NCBI GenBank assembly: GCA_025093555.1
Contig: JAIWNF010000003.1
Location: 248,001-312,000, forward strand
Direction: 5' to 3'
DNA: 64,000 bases
Origin: Circinella umbellata
Taxonomy: Eukaryota; Mucoromycota; Mucoromycetes; Mucorales; Lichtheimiaceae
This document shows, one piece after another, positions 1 through 10,730 of this stretch. A program made the translations under genes and the position numbers. The notes below the pieces were generated by a model that ran no database searches, had not been told where the DNA came from, and was given only the letters and a program-made list of their open reading frames with translations. Every line of letters starts with the position of its first letter. The stretch's first letter is position 1.

Positions 1-812
1 TCACTAAAGGCAACATTTTCAGTTAAAGATCATCCGTATGCGCGTAGTTCAAGAAAACGCTGTTTATTGTTTTATTGATTGTTATACGTATATTCTACTT
101 GGTTTTAGGGATACTCAATTGTTCTGTTGTGTTTTTGGTATTTGTAGAGTAGTAGTTGACTTACATTAATAATGACCGTACGTAACTGCAATAATAAATT
201 GCAACACCAGCTCTTTGCCATCCGAACTTCTTATCAGTTTCGCTGTTGTCGTTTACAACAAAAGGTATAATGTTGCCTAGCTACGTATATACTTAAATAA
301 ATTGTATATGTACGTGCACCACCTTCAAGTTAGGAAGAGAAAGGACCCCTTTTTTGTACGTAGTTATATAATCAATTCAAACATCACACCTCCTCCCTAG
401 CTACTGTTTGCATATCTTGCTGTTGGGTTAATTAAAATCTGTCAGATCGTTATGCCATGGTAACCAGTAATTAATTTTCTATCTTAGACTTTACATTACT
501 TTATATAAACATGTAAATTGTTATCAAGAGACGACAATATATTTTTAAAACGATAAAAGAAAAACAATTATTTATATTATTAATAATAAAATAAAAATAC
601 AGAAAGAAATTTTTCTAAGCAAAAACACATTATAATAAAATATTTGTTATAAAAAAATGCAATGCTCTTGGCCGCAACTTTTTCTTTAAAAAGCTACGTG
701 GACAGGTCCTACCACGTGGAGGTGGCATTGCGTCAGGACCCGACCTCCCCAGTGAATCACTGAATCATCGGCCCCCTTTACTATCCGAAGATAGTGAAGA
801 GTATAAATATAC

Positions 813-1178
813 TTACCTTTTATCGTTCGTGGTATCGTTCGTGGTATCGTTCGTCGCATCGTTCGTGATATCGTTCGTGGTATCGTTCGTGGTATCGTTC
901 GTGGTATCGTTCGTCGCATCGTTCGTGGTATCGTTCGTGGTATCGTTCGTGGTATCGTTCGTGGTATCGTTCGTCGCATCGTTCGTCGCATCGTTCGTCG
1001 CATCGTTCGTCGCATCGTTCGTGGTATCGTTCGTGGTATCGTTCGTGGTATCGTTCGTGGTATCGTTCGTGGTATCGTTCGTGGTATCGTTCGTCGCATC
1101 GTTCGTGATATCGTTCGTCGCATCGTTCGTGGTATCGTTCGTCGCATCGTTCGTGGTATCGTTCGTCGCGTCGTTCAT
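813..1178 (-). CDS. Possible (NDxT)n repeat protein, left arm
   Basis: From the ATG at 1178 the frame encodes Met, 29 Asn-Asp-X-Thr units, then Asn-Asp-Lys-Arg and a stop (121 aa). The end coincides with a strong splice donor (AAAAG then GTAAGTATA), so this may be an internal exon of a longer gene. The repeat would be highly acidic and rich in Asn-X-Thr sequons, but no signal peptide is visible. A coding role is not established; the block could be a non-coding repeat. The same unit is repeated in the right arm. Confidence 0.25.
   Translation of the reverse strand: MNDATNDTTNDATNDTTNDATNDITNDATNDTTNDTTNDTTNDTTNDTTNDTTNDATNDATNDATNDATNDTTNDTTNDTTNDTTNDATNDTTNDTTNDTTNDITNDATNDTTNDTTNDKR
828..1175 (-). 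repeat. 12-bp tandem array, 29 copies (left arm)
   Basis: Twenty-nine direct copies of a 12-bp unit that on the minus strand reads as codons for Asn-Asp-X-Thr, with X being Thr, Ala or Ile. Variation is almost confined to the X codon (acc, gcg, atc). Because 12 is a multiple of 3 the array stays open in several frames on both strands, so the long overlapping open frames here are not evidence of coding by themselves. Confidence 0.95.
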
Positions 1179-2103
1179 CGTCCTCGCGTGATTGCTGCGG
1201 CGCTTCGTTAAAAGAATAAACAATAAGAGTAAGAAATAAAGCCCGTCAAAAGTAATAGCATGTATAAAAAAAACAATAGATAGAGGGAGAAAATGTAGGG
1301 AAAAATAGATGCATGATCTATTGGAGGAGAGGAGAAAAAAAAGTAGTACTTACCGGGTTGGTTGTTGCTGGTGTAAAGAAAGAAGAAGAAAGAAAAAGAA
1401 AAAGAAAGACCCTTTTTATGCTTTTTTTTTTTAACCCGAAGTTATGGGAACATCCTTTAGCATGCATCAATGCCTTTGTATAGCTTACTTTTTCATATGA
1501 TGCAGGCGAGTAAAAACAAAGTGAAGAAGAAAAAAGGGAATAATAGTTTTAGCGATCTTGCCATGGTGACACACACACATGCTATGTTTTATTTTGCATA
1601 AAGATCCGGTTAAAAAACGTTTACCTCACATTATTTAGGAATCTAGACCTTTAGTCGCGCAGGACAATAAAATGAACTTGCGTTCTTTTTTTCTACTTTT
1701 AACTGAACATTGTTTTCAAATCTACTCCCCCACCCCCACCCCTCTTTTTTTTTTTTTGCACGACGCGTTTATCGTTTAAAAAATAAATAATGATACGTAT
1801 GCTGGCCCTCTGCGTAAGAAAACATAATGTACCTTTTCGTCTTTGATGTAGACTCATGAAGCAAGATCTTTTATATTGCTATAAAAAGAATATATTGTTA
1901 AAGTAACTCTGTTTCAAAATCGTTTGTATAGGTTGCTGGTGTATTGAATGAGACGCTACATGGTAAAAATAACGAGTACGTACGTACGTAAACTTATATT
2001 ATATTAGTATATATCTAATTTTACTTGAACTAGTATACTCTTATTATGAATAAAATCTAGGATTGGTATGTATGAATATCAAATTTTATAGTTGTATTAT
2101 GGA

Positions 2104-3767
2104 TGTTGCAAATAAGACTAATAAATGAGCTAATGAATAAAAAAAAACTCCCATACGCTCGTACTTTTATTTGGTTAAAATTGAAGGGTTAATTTATTAA
2201 AACAATGTCTAATTGAGCGTTTTTTTAAAAGCTCTAGTTGGCTAAACTTTTTTTTCTTTTTGCAACTGTCAAAGTTATCAGTAAAGATGAAAGTGATTGT
2301 TATTGAGGTAATGAAAATTTATGCAGCCTTTTTTCAAGGGTCTAAAAGGCACAAGATAAAAAAAATTACTCGATGACAATCTTTTTTACATGGTGGCCCG
2401 TGCGTACAGCTGTCTTATTGATGATTGAAAACTCTGTTCGCATTTTTTTGAACTTATCAAATTGGGATATTAATTATATTACCAAGCGAGTTTTTTTTAA
2501 CAAGTAATCCAATGCACAGTGTTCAATTTCTTTTAAGAATTATGATAATCAGAGCTATATATTATATAACATATCGATTATATATATTTAAATGATAAAA
2601 ATTCAATCGGTACATATATATAGCTCGTAGGCTTTAAAAACTAGTGTTGAGAAGATTGTGCGGTTAGCGTTGTCATGAAAACATTGCTCATAAAAGTTCA
2701 TTTATCTAAATGAGTTTTAACCCTAGCTTTCATAGTATTTTTGTTGCTTTCAATAATAATATGATCAGTACTAAAGATAGCTGATTACAAATGTATACAG
2801 CATAGCCGATCCCCGGTTTTTGCACTCCCCTCTTAAAATCGAAAAACTCGAATTCCACAACTTTTTTTACGGAAGTGTCACAAAACTCTTAGTAACCCTG
2901 CAACCCGCAAATTACATTTATTGGGGGAAATTTATAATGTATTCAATACTTTGATAAAAAAAAAGTAAATATTTATCCACATAGTAGTATAGAGTGAAGC
3001 GTTCAATGTGTGATTATACTTGGTATAAAATTATAAATAAAGAAGGAATAAAAATAAAGAAAAAATAATACACTATTTGTAGTTGTATTTGGACAATAAA
3101 AATGATATGAAGATAGATAGAAATTTGGGTTGTGGGAGTTCTTATATTCAGGAATGTTACGTCTGAATCCACAAAAGAGAAATCTTATAATGAGTTTGAG
3201 AGACTTTACGTATGCTCAAAGAAAACTACTTCCATTGGCAGGTCAATTATTAAGTTGTTAAAAGTCTACGTAAAAGATTTAAAAGGTATATACGTAAAGA
3301 TGAAACTGAAGAACTTTATTTGAAATGACTGTGGGATATTTATACGTACTACTACGTAGCAATGCCAGAAATGTGTCATTGTGTGATCCAATAAGATCAA
3401 GTAATAAGACAGCTTGTGACACTGTAATTATAATACTAATAATATCAATAATGATAATGTTGGTATAAATTTTTTTTTGACTTTTATACGTTACAATACA
3501 ATAGACCGGAGCCATCACCTATAAAGATTAAAACTGTGAGATATCCACTCCCACCATATTAAAAACACCGCGCGCGCTCCGCAACGTTTTTGAAAGAATT
3601 TCAAAATTGAAATAGCCGGGGGTCTACTGTGTATACAAGGTTCACGTCTTAAGAAGCATGCTAGCTATGGGAGAAAGTTCTGTTTGAAATTGTAAGTGTT
3701 TATGTACGTTACCATGAATGAATGACCAATTTTTCTTCATTTTAAGAGTCAAAGTCTTCAAAGTCTT
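2104..3767. other. Spacer of inverted repeat, with DNA-transposon-like ends
   Basis: Single-copy AT-rich spacer between the arms. GTATAC occurs at 2793-2798 and 3631-3636. Just inside are imperfect inverted ends: CAGCATAGCC..CCCCGG on the left, and CAGTAGACCCCCGGCTA on the reverse strand of the right. This is the general appearance of a Tc1/mariner/pogo-type non-autonomous element of about 840 bp. No transposase frame was seen. The short open frames inside (for example 3132-3323) look like chance. Confidence 0.4.
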
Positions 3768-4692
3768 TCCATAATACAACTATAAAATTTGATATTCATA
3801 CATACCAATCCAAGATTTTATTCATAATAAGAGTATACTAGTTCAAGTAAAATTAGATATATACTAATATAATATAAGTTTACGTACGTACGTACTCGTT
3901 ATTTTTACCATGTAGCGTCTCATTCAATACACCAGCAACCTATACAAACGATTTTGAAACAGAGTTACTTTAACAATATATTCTTTTTATAGCAATATAA
4001 AAGATCTTGCTTCATGAGTCTACATCAAAGACGAAAAGGTACATTATGTTTTCTTACGCAGAGGGCCAGCATACGTATCATTATTTATTTTTTAAACGAT
4101 AAACGCGTCGTGCAAAAAAAAAAAAAGAGGGGTGGGGGTGGGGGAGTAGATTTGAAAACAATGTTCAGTTAAAAGTAGAAAAAAAGAACGCAAGTTCATT
4201 TTATTGTCCTGCGCGACTAAAGGTCTAGATTCCTAAATAATGTGAGGTAAACGTTTTTTAACCGGATCTTTATGCAAAATAAAACATAGCATGTGTGTGT
4301 GTCACCATGGCAAGATCGCTAAAACTATTATTCCCTTTTTTCTTCTTCACTTTGTTTTTACTCGCCTGCATCATATGAAAAAGTAAGCTATACAAAGGCA
4401 TTGATGCATGCTAAAGGATGTTCCCATAACTTCGGGTTAAAAAAAAAAAGCATAAAAAGGGTCTTTCTTTTTCTTTTTCTTTCTTCTTCTTTCTTTACAC
4501 CAGCAACAACCAACCCGGTAAGTACTACTTTTTTTTCTCCTCTCCTCCAATAGATCATGCATCTATTTTTCCCTACATTTTCTCCCTCTATCTATTGTTT
4601 TTTTTATACATGCTATTACTTTTGACGGGCTTTATTTCTTACTCTTATTGTTTATTCTTTTAACGAAGCGCCGCAGCAATCACGCGAGGACG

Positions 4693-4902
4693 ATGAACGA
4701 CGCGACGAACGATACCACGAACGATGCGACGAACGATACCACGAACGATGCGACGAACGATATCACGAACGATACCACGAACGATACCACGAACGATGCG
4801 ACGAACGATACCACGAACGATACCACGAACGATACCACGAACGATATCACGAACGATGCGACGAACGATACCACGAACGATACCACGAACGATAAAAGGT
4901 AA
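4693..4902 (+). CDS. Possible (NDxT)n repeat protein, right arm
   Basis: Mirror copy of the left-arm frame: an ATG, 16 Asn-Asp-X-Thr units, Asn-Asp-Lys-Arg and a stop (69 aa). Upstream are a TATA-like motif and a pyrimidine-rich tract (4451-4500), and a canonical donor at about 4519. A CAG at 4675-4677 could act as acceptor just before the ATG. A second donor follows the array. The two copies would be transcribed outward in opposite directions from the spacer. Function unknown. Confidence 0.25.
   Translation: MNDATNDTTNDATNDTTNDATNDITNDTTNDTTNDATNDTTNDTTNDTTNDITNDATNDTTNDTTNDKR
4696..4887 (+). repeat. 12-bp tandem array, 16 copies (right arm)
   Basis: Sixteen copies of the same Asn-Asp-X-Thr unit as the left-arm array. 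The first six units and the last five units have the same X order as the left copy, so the 13-unit difference lies inside the array. This is the pattern expected from slippage or unequal exchange after the arms were formed. Confidence 0.95.
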
Positions 4903-5690
4903 GTATATTTATACTCTTCACTATCTTCGGATAGTAAAGGGGGCCGATGATTCAGTGATTCACTGGGGAGGTCGGGTCCTGACGCAATGCCACCTCCACG
5001 TGGTAGGACCTGTCCACGTAGCTTTTTAAAGAAAAAGTTGCGGCCAAGAGCATTGCATTTTTTTATAACAAATATTTTATTATAATGTGTTTTTGCTTAG
5101 AAAAATTTCTTTCTGTATTTTTATTTTATTATTAATAATATAAATAATTGTTTTTCTTTTATCGTTTTAAAAATATATTGTCGTCTCTTGATAACAATTT
5201 ACATGTTTATATAAAGTAATGTAAAGTCTAAGATAGAAAATTAATTACTGGTTACCATGGCATAACGATCTGACAGATTTTAATTAACCCAACAGCAAGA
5301 TATGCAAACAGTAGCTAGGGAGGAGGTGTGATGTTTGAATTGATTATATAACTACGTACAAAAAAGGGGTCCTTTCTCTTCCTAACTTGAAGGTGGTGCA
5401 CGTACATATACAATTTATTTAAGTATATACGTAGCTAGGTAACATTATACCTTTTGTTGTAAACGACAACAGCGAAACTGATAAGAAGTTCGGATGGCAA
5501 AGAGCTGGTGTTGCAATTTATTATTGCAGTTACGTACGGTCATTATTAATGTAAGTCAACTACTACTCTACAAATACCAAAAACACAACAGAACAATTGA
5601 GTATCCCTAAAACCAAGTAGAATATACGTATAACAATCAATAAAACAATAAACAGCGTTTTCTTGAACTACGCGCATACGGATGATCTTT

Positions 5691-6535
5691 TTAAAAAAAA
5701 CTGCAAAACCAGCACTGATACTTTTTCAGAAGCTTTTGCTGTGGCTCATCATTATTGGTATAAACATAAAAATGGCAACACACTTCCAATGAAAAGTAAT
5801 AAATCTTGGCTATAACAAAATAATCTCTAACGTAAGTATATCTTTTGATAAAAAAAAACATTATAAGGGCAAAATGCACTGACATTGGTATAAATTCAGC
5901 GTGCTTATGTTTCACAACATCAGGTAATTACTTTAAGATCCATCTACTGTTATCATCATATTTTCAACAAAAATATGACGTTACAATCAAACGTGGACTA
6001 TGTATATTAAACTGGCCATGTAAGAAAATAAAGTTCACTCATAAATGAGTTAGACCATCTATTAAGATTTTTGCTTCGTTTTATTAACTGAAAAGTCATT
6101 GCGTTGCATTTAATAAAAAGTCTTTGCAATCATGGTTGAAAATTCTTGTCATTTATAACTAAAAAAAACAATTCTTTTATAATTGGAATTTTTCCCTTTA
6201 TTGAAAAGAAAAATGTTCGGGTCACCACATCTCTTAATGTTCATGTACATTCCAAATTAATGTGAGAAAGTGAAGTGCCGTCTTAGATATTAAAAAACTG
6301 TCATGTATAAAATTTCTCAAAAAGAAAAAAAGGAAACCATTTCGCATATGCTGTAAGCAATACATCTATTATATATTATGTACACACTATGCATGATCGG
6401 GCAATTTCTTTCATTTTACAGTAGGATGTGAATCATTTTCCCAAAGTGTTTCAGATCCGTCATTGATATTGATCGCATGACAATGGGCTAATCCCTTTTT
6501 TTTTTTCGCTCCGATTAAACACACTTTCATCTTTT
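5691..6535. other. Intergenic, nothing recognised
   Basis: AT-rich sequence between the inverted repeat and the first gene. A T-rich tract at 6494-6504 lies just upstream of the ATG at 6536. No RNA gene or convincing coding frame was seen. Confidence 0.6.
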
Positions 6536-7452
6536 ATGCCGCCTCATACAAGACGACCCTTAGTTTGGATACCTGTTGTATTCGTAACTATTTTAGTTTT
6601 TCTTGTTGCTTATTTATTCACTACTACACACAACTCCATTGCTCTTCCCATTAATAATAAAAACAATTTCAAAATGACGGGTTCATCTTTTCAACTTATT
6701 CTTCGAGAAGGTATCACAGGTGGTTTTGCAGGTCCTACTGTCAAGTAAGTATATTTCATCGAAGTTGTAAGAAAAAAAAATGACGACGATAAGCTTATCA
6801 AACAAAAGCAAAAAGAATTTATTCGAAATAAAAGAAATGTTATATACTCACCATTTTGAATTACTTTTTTGAAATGGTAGAAAAGTGATTGAAATCAAAG
6901 GTGATAGTAATTCTGGAGCAACACTTCTTCATGCCAACTTGAAACCTGAAAGTAAAAAAGACTATGTAACTCAAACGGGTGCTGTGTCCACGTAAGTTTT
7001 TTATTTTTCTTCCTATCTTTCCTCAAAAAAAAAAAAAAAAATTACTTTCTTTCCACACAACTTATGTCATAATAATTTTACAGTGAACAAATTACAACTT
7101 TATTATCTGTTATCAAAGATCAATTACAAAATCTACCAACTGAAGAACCTGCTGGAAGTGAAGATATTTATGGGCTGGATACATCCATCTTATTTTTCGC
7201 TGATGGATTTCAATGGGGAAATGGTAAAAACAAACTCTTTTTATATTATTTTCTTTTCAAATAACTAAATCTTAATCATATTTGTATATCATATCAATAA
7301 ATGAATCAATCAATTTAGGTGGGCCTGAAGGATGTACTGGAGGTGAATCTTCACGACAAGCAACACCAGAACAAAAACAGATTTTTGCCTCACTTGTCGA
7401 ATTAATCAATAATTTTGGTACTCAATATGCTACTATTGCTGAAAATAACTGA
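6536..7452 (+). CDS. Membrane-anchored hypothetical protein
   Basis: Four exons (6536-6744, 6881-6991, 7084-7223, 7319-7452) join in phase to give 197 aa; all introns are GT..AG. An N-terminal hydrophobic segment (about residues 9-28) preceded by Arg/Pro suggests a signal anchor or uncleaved signal peptide. Then comes a soluble domain of about 165 residues that begins after Met47 and contains an acidic GSEDIYGLD stretch and a GWG-like FADGFQWGNGGPEGC segment. I do not recognise the family. Met47 could be an alternative start giving a soluble form. AATAAA-type signals follow at about 7508-7515. The even splice phases argue that this is a real gene. Confidence 0.75.
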
Positions 7453-7935
7453 TCGATGAATGAAAGACAACTTTTATTTTATGTATCTTTGTATTTTGAT
7501 CATTACAATAAATAAAGTATTAAACTTCAAGCCTCACTCTCGTTAATAGTATTGTTATTGTTGTTTTCTTCGTTTTTCGCTCATGTTGTAAGTCAGGTGT
7601 ATTGAGCGTGGGTGCCAAACTTTCAAATTTATTTATTGAGTTGCTCAACAAGAGCGAAGTCTTGATTATTGTATGCTAAACATATTTAATTATTTTGTTA
7701 CATCACAACTTACTGTCAAACGTACGTACATATAATCAATTTATTTTTTGACATTGCTAACATTACACGAACTTTTATACAGAATTATAATGCATAAATG
7801 CATTCATTATCATTACTTTAAAAAAATACTATCATGTCACTTTACTTTTCTCATACATCTTCACTTGAAAAACAATCACACATACATACATCATTTTTAT
7901 ATAAAACAGTCGAAACATACGGAAACCATGGGATA
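7453..7935. other. Intergenic
   Basis: Terminator region of the upstream gene (AATAAATAAA near 7509), then AT-rich sequence containing one ACGTACGT palindrome at about 7721. No gene was supported. Confidence 0.5.
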
Positions 7936-9230
7936 ACACAGTAAATGGGTGTCCCTGGAAGGTGTTCTTCTTATCCTCGGACTCTACTTAATCACCTGGG
8001 ATGCCCGTATACTCTGTCCAACGTTAGGAGTAGTAGGTTTTCTCACTTTTAGCAATCATACACTTTTTGTTTTTTTCTCGCTTCACTTAGACAGTCTTTC
8101 AAATAGTCACTCATCTTGTCATATATAAGTAAAAAAGGTACATTAATAACTTGGATTGGTCTTGCCAGTAAGTCGGCCCGACGAAGGATACATATTCAAA
8201 TGTTTCTACGTATACATAACAATGATTGCTGTTCCAGCAGGTTTAGATATTTTTTTTGCTGTCCGTTATATTACTTTAGAGCGAGTTACCGTTTATCTCA
8301 TCGGTGACAAGTCATAGATTTGATTTTTTAAATGTAAAAAGGAAGAATTCAGAAGAAGAAAGATATCATTAATTATTAAAACATACTACTATTTAAATAT
8401 ACATACATATATAGCTCTTGGAGATCCCGCTCTTGTACTGTACCTATGTTCCTAGAGAGAAAATAATGTTATTACTCAGGTTTGTTGGGAACTTCAATTT
8501 TGGTCCCAGAAATGATATTTATTTGTTTATGTTATTTATTTTTGTTTGTTCAATCAGCATTTAAATTAACTAAACGGTCGTCTCCTTGCGTTACGGACGT
8601 GTGGAATTATAAATATTGAAGAGAAGTGGGGAGTAGCTTTAACTGAAAAACCCCACTAAGGGGATTCAATCGACATAAATGTAGAATATGGCTCGTGCAC
8701 GCTTCCTTGGTATATTACCAATATTTATAGCGCAGCATTATATGCATTTATTTTAAACTGCATTTACTGAAATAGACATATTTATTGTTACCATTGATTT
8801 TTTTTGGGTACATACTGGGTACTTATAGGGCATCAAAGGAGTTTTGGGTCATAGACATCAAGCACCTTATCATTTGTCAACACTTGTCTATGTGATGCTA
8901 ACCATGACGATTGTGCTTTGCTTGATTTCACTGGGGTGTTACTAGTTTTATAGCAAAAAAAAATAGTAATAGCCTTGGAGGAGGACATGGTGATAATAAT
9001 AATCATAGAGACGAGGAATCAACACAGGTAACCATGACAACATGAGCAGTTGGAGGATTTTTATCTCGGTCATCGTATGCTGATGGTAGAAGAAATGGTT
9101 ATCATCGAAACGGATTTGATATTGAATTTGATAACGGAGGTAATAACCATGGTTTTGAAACGGTGATGGATTAGGCAATGGTCATCATCATCACGGTGGT
9201 GGAAGTACCATATATTTATTAAACCCCCTG
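7936..9230 (+). pseudogene. Probable relic of a multi-pass membrane protein gene
   Basis: Fragments of membrane-protein-like frames lie in order on the plus strand, separated by stops and shifts. First is a segment at about 7943-8050 encoding WVSLEGVLLILGLYLITW followed by VVGFLTF. Second is a hydrophobic stretch at about 8210-8310. Third is a segment at 8849-8945 encoding GHRHQAPYHLST and a hydrophobic helix ending LISLGCY. Last is a Gly/His/Asn-rich tail at about 8975-9200 with stops. The first segment resembles the TMEM198/DUF4203 type and the third resembles a cytochrome b561-like helix, but both are guesses. Nothing gives a continuous spliced frame, so I call it decayed. Confidence 0.3.
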
Positions 9231-10730
9231 CAGTTCCCAGCTTAATAAATTCACACTTTGTTATATTCATTTTTTTTTTTGAAAAACATGATATATACAA
9301 AAAAATAATAAATGTTTACTATTTTAGTATATAAATACGAAATATTATGTATACTTTTTATACATGAACATAAACCATATAAGCTGTTTTACCCTATGAT
9401 GGTATGTGCTATCTATTGAGCATCATAATTTGCTTTTCTAGATGTATGGGGCCATATCGTGGTAGGTAAAAACATCATCTCTCTGGGGGTTGCTTGAAGA
9501 TTGTTGGTTTTCGTGTTGGTCTCATTTTCAACCCAGAGTCCCTCCAAATCATAATTATATATATTAGAAGTCTTGATGGTAAATAATTTATATAAACCAC
9601 ATATATATATTTGCAATTATGATAGTTTCTTTTACGTACTAACTTTTCCAACGTACGTAACCATCTTCCATACTAGTATTGTACATATATATATAATATT
9701 CAGGTATCTTCATTTATACGTATTAAAATTCAGCATTATCATCCTGCTATAATATATTAGACTCTTTTGGTAATTGAGCAGCAAATTGTGTCCGAAGATA
9801 GGATTAGACCAGTTTTAATAATAAGCAAGATACGGCGTAGTTTGTCATCAGGGGTAGTCGAGACGTCATGTTATAAGTTATCCTGTCTGTAACAACACAT
9901 GTCGAAAATGTGATAAGTTTGCAAAAATGGATCAATATATAAAATTAATCAATACACGTTAAACACAAGTCCTAATTACCGCCCTCATAAATTTCAAAAA
10001 AATGAAGAAGCATATTGTTCAAAAGTACCAGTACCATTCTTATAAAAATCAATAACTTTTTATTCCTTTATTAGTATAATATATGTAAATGTGAAATTTC
10101 AAAGAATTATAATATAAGTATGAATACAAGCAAGAATATGAAGTGTATGTAAAAATGGATATTGTATGAAACGCAGTGAACAAGTTTGATAAAAAGTTTT
10201 TGTGAAATATGTATAGTATGTAATAACAATGTAGTAACGAATAGGATAAGAAAAATGTACAAGGGATAAAAGATTTAGTTGCTTTTTTACGTATCGTTTG
10301 CTGGAGAATTCATTTGAAAAAGATGATGATGATAATGCTGCAGTAGATGACAAAGATGATGATCCAGATAATGCTTTGTTGTAGTAAATGGGAGCTGGAA
10401 GCACAATGCGACGGCCGTTAGACTTTGCTAGGGGTACTGGTATGTTTGAAAACATTTCAGAGGTTTTTTTTTTCACCTTGACACATTGTGTGGTATGTTT
10501 CGTTGGCTATACGGAATTGGGTGGTCATATGACCATAAATATGGGCGGTTCAGCCGGGAAATAATAAATCTTTATTTTTTTCTATCCCTTTCACTCTTGC
10601 ACCTTTTCATTTTATTTTCGACAGATATATCCATAAAGGTACCTTTACCATGTATCAATCTTTGACACAATAACGATAGCTAATTCAAGCAAGGATGTCA
10701 TAAGAACAACATAACCATTTTTGCTAATTG
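9231..10730. other. Intergenic / decayed DNA
   Basis: AT-rich sequence. An open frame on the minus strand at 10099-10476 begins with plausible serine-rich protein sequence but its second half looks like translated AT-rich DNA. I do not call it a gene. No RNA gene was seen. Confidence 0.4.

Larger units (their letters stand above)
25..2103. repeat. Left arm of giant inverted repeat
   Basis: This arm is the reverse complement of 3768-5690. Stretches compared by eye are identical apart from substitutions at 275 (partner 5440) and 2059 (partner 3812). Left plus right partner coordinates sum to 5871 from the inner edge up to the 12-bp array and to 5715 outside it. The whole length difference (2079 versus 1923 bp, 156 bp) therefore falls in the array. 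Homology stops sharply at 2103 on the inner side and near 25 on the outer side. The arm contains the tandem array at 828-1175 and a possible transcription unit reading leftward. Confidence 0.95.
3768..5690. repeat. Right arm of giant inverted repeat
   Basis: Reverse complement of 25-2103. It carries the short version of the 12-bp array (4696-4887). Reading rightward it shows, in order, a TATA-like CATAAAAAG at about 4451, a pyrimidine-rich tract, a consensus donor GTAAGTAC after CAACCCG near 4518, the array, and a second consensus donor GTAAGTATAT directly after the array near 4899. No transposase-like frame and no telomeric repeat were seen in either arm. The outer junction is followed by an A-run at 5691. 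Confidence 0.95.

Noticed and set aside
686..1191. Long open frames on both strands over the left tandem array
   Set aside because: A 12-bp unit without stops keeps several frames open automatically. Only the NDxT frame with its ATG and splice donor was kept, at low confidence.
1..5690. Inverted repeat as a telomere or rDNA palindrome
   Set aside because: There are no telomeric hexamer arrays and no rRNA sequence, and unique genes follow directly.
10099..10476. 125-aa minus-strand frame
   Set aside because: The first third looks protein-like but the rest resembles translated AT-rich DNA. There is no domain and no splice partner.
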